64,000 nucleotides of DNA from Porphyra umbilicalis (Eukaryota > Rhodophyta > Bangiophyceae > Bangiales > Bangiaceae): positions 1-64,000 of the forward strand of contig KV918816.1 of the NCBI GenBank assembly GCA_002049455.2, in the 5' to 3' direction. Both the position numbers and the translations under genes were made by a program. Of this stretch, positions 54,260 to 63,180 are shown one piece after another. The stretch's first letter is position 1. Every line of letters begins with the position of its first letter. The notes under the pieces were generated by a model. That model made no database searches. It worked only from the letters and a program-made list of their open reading frames with translations, and had not been told where the DNA came from.

Positions 54260-56821
54260 ATGGCGATGCTTCTCAGCCCCAGGGGTCCTGTTCGGTGTCA
54301 TGAACGCGGCTGTCGGTGGTCTGTGCGCGCTGCAAGCGTTGCTGCCGCCGCAGTTGCCGTAGCAGCAGCTGCCGCCGCTGCAGCACCTGTGGAAGATGGA
54401 GGTTCGGTCGCTCCTTCCCAGTCAATGACCGCCGCCTCCTCAACACCCTGCGTTTTGGCCTTCCCTGTTGGCGACCGCATGCCAGAAGGCCGTTGGGCAT
54501 CGGCATGCTCCCTGACCTGCATACTGCCAGGTGTAAATGAGACGCGGACAGTGATGGACACCCCATTTGAGATTGGTGCGGACGTGTGCGTCGCGCATGT
54601 GAGCAACGAGGCCGGAACGATGGGAGCGGGCAACGCTACTGCCTTCGCCCACCAAAAGCTCACGGATGCAGTGCGCACCATGAACACTGGGCGAGGACGG
54701 AGTCGTAGCAGTTGGCCAGAGCCTATTGTTACGTACAAGCCCCATGCCGCTCAAGAAGCCACTAGACCACACTGTGCGGCCGGCAGCCGTCTGGCGCATG
54801 GCCGGCCATGGTGGCCGGCACACCCCGAACTCCTCCCTATTGCCCAAGACGATGTCGCGGACGAGCATCGGCAACTTGTAGCTGACGAAGCCATGGTCTT
54901 CGGGGCACTCACGATGGGTCGAAACGTGCTCGGCGGCAGCTTGCAGCGTCACGTTGGTGTGTACGACGTGGTTGCCGCCTCCATCCAACGACTCGGTGTT
55001 TGTGTCGATCCGCAGTGTCTATCGGTGGTGGCGGTGGATACCACTCGACCGTCCGCGCCGGTCACCCGCTGCGTCGACGGCTCGGCGGCTGGCCGGGGCA
55101 ACAGAGGAGACAATGCTACCAACATCTCGCCGGCTCAATGCAAGACAATCAACGTCAACTTTCCCGTCATCACGCACCTGGGTCGCGACGGGGTCGAGCG
55201 GTCAGTGAGTATGGCGAGCACTGAACTACTGACGCTCGGTCGGGGGATGCTGGCCTCTCCTCGCTGGTTCGAGCGCGCCGCGAAGTCCTTCCAGCTCGGT
55301 GGACAGGTGACGATGAGTGGCCCGACGCTGCGTGTGCAATCTGCAAACACGGGACTGCTCTCCATCCAAGACGGCGTGGAGAGGACAAAGTGGGACCTCA
55401 ACGGCACAACACAAGGTATGGGTGGACCCGACTACGGCTCCAACACCAATGACTTCCTCCCCGCGTCACCAACGAGCACCCCGTTTTTGGCGCACATTGC
55501 AACCATCTTTTGTGCGGGCAAAATTCGGTCCTTCCTTTCCTCACCGGCGGCATGCAACGGTATCCGCCCGTGGGGTCGTGTCCGACGCCCGTCCGCCTCC
55601 ACAGAGATCGACGGCAACATCATGGACGGCGGTGTATGGGCGGAATCCGGAAACGTGGAGTGGAAGGTCAATCCAACCCGTCTCACTTCAAACGTGACCG
55701 GCGATACCCCATCCTCGGGGTCCTCCCAACCATATCAACGACGACCTTGGACGCAAGAAGAGATATTCGAAAACACGGCCGACGCGGCAGTGAACTGGGC
55801 TGGTTCGTCGTTGCAGGTAACACCACCTGAGCTCGTCGGTCGCCCCACTCGTGAGGTCAACCCTTCGTCTGCCGTAGAAGCGCAGCTGGCCGCGTCTCTC
55901 TTCCAGCGGCAACTGGCGGTCCCAGCAGCGGTGGTCGCCGCACATGCGTCCTCTACATCTTCCGACTTGGACGCGGCAGGAGCTGTATCGGACTTGTCAG
56001 GCGCGAACATCGAGCTCACCCGCGAACTTAACCGCCTCTCCCACGCGTACGACCGTCGTGTCTTCCAAGAAGAGCACCCCGCCCCACCGGTCTCAACGGC
56101 AGATATGGTCCTGGCGATTGTCGTTGTGATCCCTGAGCTCGGTGCTCTCCTCGTCTTATTGTTGACGACGGAGAGGTGGGGTCGCGCCCCACTGTTGGGC
56201 TTTTTCACTATCATGATCCTCGGCGCTGTGTCCATGTCGGGCGTTGTTGCGCTGGTGTCGCAAGAGGCGACAGGGGCCGAGTGGCGGGCACGAAGCACCC
56301 GCACGGCCATCCACACGGTCTTTCCCGCCGGGGACCCTGTCAATCAGTGGGGAGAGCCCACCCTTATCGGGACGCTCGTGGTTGTTGATGAGTCCTTCCT
56401 TCTCCTGGCATCGACGACGTACCGGCCGCTGTGGGTGCAGCAAGTGGCTGCCGTCGTGTGCGGCGTGTACTTGGTCGCCACGGCCGCCATGGCGGCGCGA
56501 GTGCTCTTCGTCGCCCGACAGCAGTGGCGCGCGATTAGCGCCCATGCACTGGCGCTGCCCGTCGTGGCGGAACAGGCACCAGCTCGCGCGCGATGGTGGT
56601 GGCGACCGCGCGCCCGCGCTCCCGCCGGGGTGGAAAACGGGACCAGTGGCATTGAGAACGACGGCGGGGGTGGCGGCATCACGGCCTTGGCAGGGGCTTG
56701 GAGCGTTAGCGGAGTTGGGGCTGCCTATTCCGCGTCGGGGGTGCCGCCCTGGCCGCTCTCCGCGGGGGGAGGCCCTTTGCCGCCGCGGGAGGGCGCCGAC
56801 GGCGGGAGTGAATGGGTGTGA
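54260..56821 (+). CDS. Large membrane protein, three C-terminal TM helices
   Basis: Intact 853-residue frame with no homopolymer break. An Ala-rich hydrophobic stretch at about 25-45 may be a signal sequence. The large middle region (about 50-610) has scattered Cys and several N-x-S/T sites (NETR, NATA, NATN, NGTT, NVTG), as in an extracellular domain, with motifs CVDPQCLSVVAVDTTRP and LGGQVTMSGPTLRVQSANTG. Three strong membrane helices follow: about 617-640, 645-668 and 726-752. The tail is basic (RARWWWRPRARAP) then Gly/Ser-rich, so probably cytosolic. Codon use is less GC-extreme than in its neighbours. I do not recognise the family; a lineage-specific surface protein or receptor is the best guess. 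Start is the first ATG in frame. Confidence 0.75.
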   Translation: MAMLLSPRGPVRCHERGCRWSVRAASVAAAAVAVAAAAAAAAPVEDGGSVAPSQSMTAASSTPCVLAFPVGDRMPEGRWASACSLTCILPGVNETRTVMDTPFEIGADVCVAHVSNEAGTMGAGNATAFAHQKLTDAVRTMNTGRGRSRSSWPEPIVTYKPHAAQEATRPHCAAGSRLAHGRPWWPAHPELLPIAQDDVADEHRQLVADEAMVFGALTMGRNVLGGSLQRHVGVYDVVAASIQRLGVCVDPQCLSVVAVDTTRPSAPVTRCVDGSAAGRGNRGDNATNISPAQCKTINVNFPVITHLGRDGVERSVSMASTELLTLGRGMLASPRWFERAAKSFQLGGQVTMSGPTLRVQSANTGLLSIQDGVERTKWDLNGTTQGMGGPDYGSNTNDFLPASPTSTPFLAHIATIFCAGKIRSFLSSPAACNGIRPWGRVRRPSASTEIDGNIMDGGVWAESGNVEWKVNPTRLTSNVTGDTPSSGSSQPYQRRPWTQEEIFENTADAAVNWAGSSLQVTPPELVGRPTREVNPSSAVEAQLAASLFQRQLAVPAAVVAAHASSTSSDLDAAGAVSDLSGANIELTRELNRLSHAYDRRVFQEEHPAPPVSTADMVLAIVVVIPELGALLVLLLTTERWGRAPLLGFFTIMILGAVSMSGVVALVSQEATGAEWRARSTRTAIHTVFPAGDPVNQWGEPTLIGTLVVVDESFLLLASTTYRPLWVQQVAAVVCGVYLVATAAMAARVLFVARQQWRAISAHALALPVVAEQAPARARWWWRPRARAPAGVENGTSGIENDGGGGGITALAGAWSVSGVGAAYSASGVPPWPLSAGGGPLPPREGADGGSEWV

Positions 56822-56904
56822 TGGGTCGCGGCTGGGTGTCGACTCTTCGGCGGTGCGGCGGCAGTCGACATTGCCCAATTCGTCCATGCAGCTGGTCTCT
56901 CAAA

Positions 56905-57013
56905 AATCCCGCACTCGAAGTGTTGCGAAAGAGTGTTCCGAATAGGCCTCTGCAGGGGGGTCGAAGAGGCCGATTTGGGGCTGGCTCTTTTGCAACTGTT
57001 GGAGTGCGGGATT
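56905..57013. repeat. Short inverted-repeat element, 109 bp
   Basis: 29-bp arms (56905-56933, 56985-57013) match at about 25 positions, beginning AATCCCGCACTC. Inner AGGCCTC/GAGGCC pairing extends the hairpin. Related single arms occur at 48.38 and 15.92 kb. It lies about 85 bp after the stop of the membrane-protein gene. Confidence 0.65.
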
Positions 57014-57193
57014 GTTAGACAACGGCTGCATGCGGCGTACACCGCTCGCCGCGCAGACTCGCGTGAGGCGCGATGCCCACAAAAAAAGACGCATCGCGCC
57101 CGCGCCGCGATGGACGAAAAGCAGAAGAAAGAAGCGGCATGAGGCGGTCGGTGGCGGGCATGGCCCCGCCATACCTCGAGGAACGATGACGTA

Positions 57194-57979
57194 CAGTACG
57201 TACCCAATATTACTTGTCCACCCCTATCCGTGGCCAATGCGCACGGTTGCCGAGACCGGCCTCACACAAACCGCGCTTGCTGCTGCCGCAGTACAAAGGA
57301 GCCTTTGTCGGAGAAGAAGACCAACACCCAGTGGTCGGTCCCCGACCCGCGGTTCCTCGTCCACGAGGCGTGTGTCCTTGTTGGCAGACGAGGAGAACTT
57401 TCTTGGCAGGAGAACGAGATGACAATCCAAGGCTCTTGACGGCCTTCTGCATCGTTTGGAAAGACAAGTGGGGGGGAGAGGGCCCTCCAGCAGTGTTGGT
57501 GCTCTCGGCATCGTGCTATTCATTATTTTCTGCCAGACTGGCGAAGGGGGCGTCCTGCTCCAGCAGACAGAGCCCGGGCAGCTCGCATTCACTCACCACC
57601 TTTGTCCTGCCCCTGTTTACATTGTCAGCCAGCCCGCCATACCCCCGAGTGGCGGTAGCGACGTAAGCATCCGTTCTTCGATTGTGGCTGATGGACGTTG
57701 CCATGTCGCCGTTGAGCTGTTTGTTGGCGACCATCTCCTTGATCGCGCCTACCTGCAGAGGGGTGATGGGGGTCCTTCGACATCCCGCCATGATGGTTCT
57801 GGTGAGTTTCTATCCGCTGGTGACAAGCTGAGGGCGTTTCTTCGTAGGTCACCGGGTGAACGCTCCACGCTGAAGTCCCCAGAATGTGGCAGATCAGGGC
57901 CAGAGAGGCCGATTATCCATTCCCATTGACGACCGCAATCGCCTTTCCAGGGTGGGCAAATAATATTGGGTACGTACTG
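57194..57979 (-). mobile_element. Tc1/mariner-type DNA transposon, defective
   Basis: 786 bp. Ends begin CAGTACGTACCCAATATTA and are inverted repeats over about 30 bp with two mismatches; both sides are flanked by TA, the classic Tc1/mariner target duplication. Minus-strand remnants read TPLQVGAIKEMVANKQL (first helix-turn-helix), FQTMQKAVKSLGLSSRSPAK (second helix-turn-helix) and HWVLVFFSDKGSF (region of the first catalytic Asp, where the usual Glu after SD is Lys). These lie in different frames, and the element is too short for a full transposase with its DD(E/D) triad, so it is decayed and internally deleted. The well-kept ends suggest it could have been moved by a transposase made elsewhere. 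Confidence 0.82.
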
Positions 57980-58019
57980 TACCTACTATGTCAGGTACTG
58001 TCACCCACCAATCAGTTTA

Positions 58020-59610
58020 GTGAGGAGCTGCCCCCGGTGCTCCCCCCGCCACCACGACCCTGACCACCCCCACGGACCTCGCCACCACCACGGCCGTCAC
58101 CGCCCCCACGGCCACGCCACGGAGCGCACCGCGCTGTCGACGGCCGCCGGCCGCGGCGGCGCCGCCGCCCACTTTGCCCCGTGGGCGGCGGTGCGGGCCG
58201 CGGGGGGGGTGGCAGGTCCCCGCCCGCTGCCGCCCCTCAACGTGGCCCTCGTGTGGTACCTCCACCGGCTGGCGCCCGCCGCGTACGCGGCCGACACGGC
58301 GGCGGCGTTTGCCGCGTCGTCGCACCTGCCGCCGGCAGACGCGGCCACCGCTGACGCCGACGGGGGGGAAGGTGGGGGCGGCGCCACCACCGACGGGTGG
58401 GCGGGCAACGCGGGCTGCCCCGCGGTGGTTGTTGCGCGCCTGCAGTGGGACGCGTTTGCCATGGGCGCCCGCGTGGCGCGCCGCGGCGGCGGCAGCGGCG
58501 GCGGCGGAGGCGGGTGCCGCCTCCGTCGCCTGTGGGGCGGCGGTGCCGCCACGGCGCCCCATGCCCCCACCCTCCCCGCCCGCGACCATCTGCCACCCCA
58601 CTTGTGGCCGCCGCTGGCGTCGCCCCCCGGCGGCGGGTTTGGGGCCACGCCACCCGTCGGCGCACGCCGGCGGCTCGTGCGGCTGCAGCAACGTGCCGAT
58701 TACGCCGCGCCGGCCGCGTGTCACCGCCGGCTACACGCCGTTGGTGCGGCGGTTGGCCGCCGCGCGATACGACCGGGGGGGCGCTCCGTGGGCGGTTGCG
58801 GTCGGCCGCTACGTGGCGGCGGTGGCCGCCGGTGGCGGCGGCCATGGGGGCGACGCCACCGCGGGGGGGGGGGGGCTGGGGAGCGGGACGTGGCCATGCG
58901 GGCCGTGTGGCACGCGCCCTTGGTCGGCGGCGGCAGTTTCGTCGACGCGTCGGGGGCTGGCCAGCGCCGCCGTACGGCGGCGCGCCGCGGCGCGCCGCCG
59001 TCGGCATTGTCTCTACCGTCGACCGAAGTCAGCCCATTGCCGCCGTGGGCCCGGTCGGCGACGGCATTGCCCGCTGCGGCGGCCGCCGCCGCCCCCCACC
59101 ACCCGAGCCCCCCCGTCGCCCGCCTCCCCACCCGCCGCGCGGTTGGCGTGCACGCGTCCCCCGCGGCCATCGCGGCGGCGGCGCGGACCCCCCCCCCCCC
59201 CCCTTCACCCTTCACCCGTCCCTCGCCCGCCCCGTCACGGTCGTTGGGTCGTGGTCCCCCCCCACGGTCGTCGCCGCCCGCTCCGCCGCCGAAGAAGACG
59301 CGGCGGAAGCCGCCCGCCTCACCTCTGCCCTGTGCGCCGCCTGCGTCGCGCGCGCCGTGCGGCGGGGCGACGCGGTTGGGTGGCACCCGGCGTGTGCCGC
59401 CGCCCACCGGCGCGCGCGTGACGCGGAGACGGCCGCGCACGTGCCGGGGGGGCGGGCGCCGCCGCCTACGCGTCGGGGTACGTGCGGCGGCGCCACACGG
59501 GGTGGGGCGTCGATGAGTCGGTGTCGGCGCGCGTCGGCGCGCACCAGCCGCCGGGGTGGGTGATAGAAGTCGGGCCGGATTGGCTCGACTTGACGGTGCG
59601 GGGGGGGTAG
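58020..59610 (+). CDS. DUF1399/GRDP-like protein, broken frames
   Basis: The block PLPPLNVALVWYLHRLAP (about 58225) matches the repeat motif PPLDV.WVWHCHRL.P of DUF1399 (glycine-rich domain proteins, GRDP). Later frames give TAGYTPLVRRLAAARYD with APWAVAVGRYVAAVA, AAEEDAAEAARLTSALCAAC, and the end YVRRRHTGWGVDESVSARVG then WVIEVGPDWLDLTV, with TAG at 59608. Frame changes fall at G or C runs. The start is not settled: the coding-like part opens without an ATG only about 40 bp after the Tc1/mariner element, which may have cut off the promoter or first exon. GRDPs in plants act in stress responses and may bind RNA; the role here is unknown. Confidence 0.5.
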
Positions 59611-59614
59611 CTGA

Positions 59615-60600
59615 GCGCGTAGGGGGTAGGGGGGGAAACATGGGACGGCGCGGAGCCAGGGATGGGGCCATAGCCACCACGGGCGTCTGGAGGGGGGGGG
59701 TGGCTGAGCGCGTGGGGGGTGGGGGGGGACGCGTCGGACGCGCGCTCGCCGCGGCGGTGCGTGCCGGTCATGCCGATGGGGGGGGCGGCTGGCTGCGGTT
59801 GGCGGCGACACGCGCGCGGTCGCCGCTCCGCCGCGACGTCGGCGGCGGCAGCGGCGGTGGCGGCGGCGGTGGTTGGCGTCGCGGCGACCGCGGTGGGGGC
59901 ACCGTGGCCGTGGAGGGAGGGGGGACCGAGCGCCGTGTGCGTGGCGCGCACCGACCCGCGGCGGGTGGCGGGGGGAGCGGGCACGTCGGCGGCGGCGACC
60001 GGCCGTGCGCGTTGGCGGTGGCGGGCGCGGCGGCGATGGCGCGGCGGGAGACGCGCCGCCGCGGGCGCCGGTTACAGAGCACGTTTCTGGCACGCACAAG
60101 AGCAGAAAATGTCGATCCATGCCTCGCTATTGGGTCTGCAACTCCCACTCTGTCGTTTTATTTATTAATAGTCTGGCAGGCAATCCGCAACGTAAAGTGA
60201 AAAGTGATACGCTGGGGAAGCCCTTGTTTCTTCGACCTGACAGCGGCGGTCACGCGCAGCAGGACGCACCGCGGCGGCGCCTGCACACTGCTGTCGCCGA
60301 AGGCGTGGCCGCTGCGCACATCCGCGCCACCGCTCGTGGATGGTCGCGGAAAGCGGGTGGGTGGCTCCTCTCTGTTGATGGGTTCCTCCGCCCCCCCTGG
60401 CGGCGTCAGCATTGCCGGCGACGGTCCCGACCGCAGTCGTGGACCGCATCGCGCCCCATCCCCACCCGCCCACCACCGTCTCGTGTCGCCGTGCCTCGCG
60501 GACGCCATGCAGTGGCCGCGGCGGCGCCGTGGCTGGTCGGCCCCGCCAGCGTTTGGTGGACGCGGGCCACGTACTCCTGAAGCGGTCTGCGCGGCTCGCC
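59615..60600. other. Intergenic and GC-rich low-complexity DNA
   Basis: Two direct copies of a GGCTGAGCGCGT.GGGGG motif at 59608 and 59700. 59710-60070 is GC-rich and open in several frames, but none is convincing. 60070-60250 is AT-richer. Confidence 0.4.
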
Positions 60601-60654
60601 CGGGACCGTCGAGCGCGGCCATTGCTGTTCAGACCGTTGTGTCATGGGCCGCCT

Positions 60655-60669
60655 CCGTGCCGCTCGCGG

Positions 60670-60700
<31 letters not shown>

Positions 60701-60742
60701 GGGCGCGCCCCCCCGCCGCGTCTTTGTCCTTGTCAACCACTG
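60655..60742 (+). pseudogene. Fragment of the ExeM/NucH-like nuclease gene
   Basis: The DNA and peptide AAAAGAPPRRVFVLVNHW nearly repeat the segment AAAAGAPPRRVFVVVNHW of the nuclease gene (46375-46430), including part of the catalytic NHW motif. Similarity stops right after NHW, and no other EEP motif is found nearby. It is a short duplicated or gene-converted piece. Confidence 0.65.
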
Positions 60743-60759
60743 GGCCGAGGCGAACGCGG

Positions 60760-61790
60760 GGCGGCGCAGACATCAACCGCCCACGCCGCCCTCCTTGCCG
60801 CACAGCGGCTACAACGGCCGCCGCCGCGGAACGCGCACCGCACAGCACGACGAGGCCGATGATGCCCTTGAGGATGCTCTGATGCCAACCCCCGCACGTC
60901 GCCCATGACACAAGGACGGGGGGACCGCCGCCGCCCGCAGGATGATGGTTGCCGAGGCACAACGACGTCAGCCGTGAGGGCGACGTGCACGCGTCAACGA
61001 CATGGAATGGCTCGGCGTGCGGGAGAAACAAGTCGGTGGCAGGGGAGTGAAGCCAGAGAAAAAACGGAGAAAAATGGAGAAGAACGGGCAAGACAGGACG
61101 CGGCCACGCGACGGCACCGCAAGGGAGGACACAACGGAGGGGAACCAGTCGCGGGAAATGTCAGCTCCCCCTCAACCCCCAGCCACCGCCGTCACCGACA
61201 CCGCCCGCCATGTCGGCCAGGCCGGTCGTCGCCACCGCGGTGCACCCCCCGCCGGCTGGTCGACCGGCCCCGGCCGGACGGTTACGCGTGTGCCGGTGGC
61301 GGGTCGGTCCGCGGCCGGGTCGGCGGGCGGTTTCACGGGCAACGGGCGCGCCAGCCGCCCCACGTTGGTCGTTGGTGCCGTCCGCACCGGCCCCGCACGG
61401 TACAGGGCCGAGAACTGTAAGGAGATGTCGTCGGATTATCGCATCGACGGTGGGCGTAACCAGGGTAGCCGAGGGGGAAGAGACGCCAGTAACGTGACTT
61501 TATATACATTTCCCGTAAAGGAAACGCGCACAACAGGTTTCACGACAAATTCGCCGTGAATGCTGCGTGAAGGCTGTCTGACCAATCAAACATCAGTAAT
61601 GCACCTGCTGAGAACCGCCTCAGGACAGGTGCCCATTCAGTCAACACGGCCGGATGGTGCCCGACACAATGCGCTCTTCGTGTCTGAGGCGTCAGACAGC
61701 ACCGTGTCTGAGCCCAGACATCCGCTGTTCCAGACGCGACCAGCCCAGATACGATCTCGGGAACAGCCGTGCCCGCTGTCAGACCTCACT
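60760..61790. other. Intergenic, no supported gene
   Basis: An A- and G-rich stretch at 61030-61100, then GC-rich DNA. A 185-codon frame (61002-61559) is Arg/Gly-rich with no motif and is not called. A TTTATATACA lies at 61499. Confidence 0.4.
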
Positions 61791-61792
61791 GA

Positions 61793-62047
61793 TGGCCCGT
61801 GGCACCCCCCAAAATTGGGGTCCTGGGGACCGCCAGCGGCACGCACGCGCCGCGCCGTGCCGCCACCGTCGTCGCGCCCGCGATCGGTGGCACCGTCGTG
61901 CCCACCGTCGTCGTCGCGCCCGTCGTCGCCGCGCGTCCTGCGCCTCTGCCCCACCCCCCCCGCTTTCCACTTCGTTGCCCGCGGTGTGGAGCCGTCTGTG
62001 TTGGGGTTTTGCGCGCGCGCCGTCACGGCGGCCGCCGCGGACGCGGA

Positions 62048-62078
<31 letters not shown>

Positions 62079-62670
62079 GCCCCCGCCCGCGCCGCCCCCG
62101 CTCCCCCGCCTCCCACCCCCCCTCCTCCCGTCTGTTTACTTGTGCTGTAAGGCCGCGGTTGGAGATTTGGGCGCGCGCGGGGCCACGGCGGCCGACGCGG
62201 TCACGATCGCGGCGGCGGCAGTGCCAGCGCGATCGGGCTCGTTTGGGCGCTCCCGACGGCGGGCCCGTCCCCTCTGGTCTCCACCCCCCCCCCCCCTTCC
62301 GTTGCTTCTCCGGCGTTGGACGTGCAGGGCAGTGGTGGCTGTGCTGCAATTTGGGCCTGTGCCGGTCCACGGCGGCTGCCGCGTTAGCGGTCGCGGCGGC
62401 GGCAGGGCCTGCGCGTTTCCGCGCTACAGCCCCTCCCCCCCTCTTTTGTGGCTCTCGCAGCATTGTACGCGCAGCGCCGCGGTGGTTTGGGTTCTTTTGG
62501 CCACCGTTCCGGCTCACGGCTACCACTGTGGTCGCGGGCGCCGCGCCGGCGGTGTGAGCGTGCTCGGACGCGCCCGCACTCCTGCTCTCTTCATTCTCCT
62601 TTTCCGCGTTGGTGTTGCATCGTGGCGGTGGATACGGGCGTTTGAGCGCGAGGTTTGAGCTTGTGCGGCT
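61793..62670 (+). CDS. Coding-like GC-rich region, unidentified
   Basis: Pieces such as VVAPAIGGTVVPTVVVAPVV, GFCARAVTAAAADADAAAAA and KAAVGDLGARGATAADAVTI read as protein in different plus frames. No ATG-to-stop frame joins them. The second half is repeated about 650 bp further on. Confidence 0.2.
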
Positions 62671-63070
62671 ACACGGCGGCCGCCGCGGTCGCCGACGCGG
62701 CGGCGGCGGCGGCGGCGGCGGCGCGCTCGGGCGCCCCCGCCCGGGTCGCCCCCGCTCTCCCGCCTCCCACCCCCCTTCCTCCCGTCTGTTTGCATGTGCT
62801 GTAAGGCCGCGGTTGGAGATTTGGGCGCGCGCGGGGCCACGGCGGCCGACGCGGTCACGATCGCGGCGGCGGCAGTGCCAGCGCGATCGGGCTCGTTTGG
62901 GCGTTCCCGACGGCGGGCCCGTCCCCTCTGGTCTCCACCCCCCCCCCCCCTTCCGTTGGTTCTCCGGCGTTGGACGTGCAGGGCAGTGGTGGCTGTGCTG
63001 CAATTTGGGCCTGTGCCGGTCCACGGCGGCCGCCGCGGTCGCCGCGGCCGCGGTTGCGGCGGCGGCGGCA
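62024..63070 (+). repeat. Tandem duplication, ~650-bp period
   Basis: 62024-62410 is repeated at 62672-63070 with few differences (GCGGTTGGAGATTTGGGCGC at about 62155 and 62809). It includes the C run before CTTCCGTTG and the segment GGACGTGCAGGGCAGTGG. Recent local duplication. Whether it is exon or intron is not known. Confidence 0.9.
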
Positions 63071-63180
63071 CCGGCGGCGCGAATGGTCGCGCTCCTCCGC
63101 TCCACCGCCGCTTTGCCGCCCCTTCCCCGATCACGCCGTTCTCTTGTTCTCTCCTTTGATCTCCCAAGTTGCGCGTCGTC

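Noticed and set aside
61002-61559. 185-codon plus-strand frame
   Set aside because: Arg/Gly/Thr-rich with no motif, and other frames over the same DNA look equally likely.
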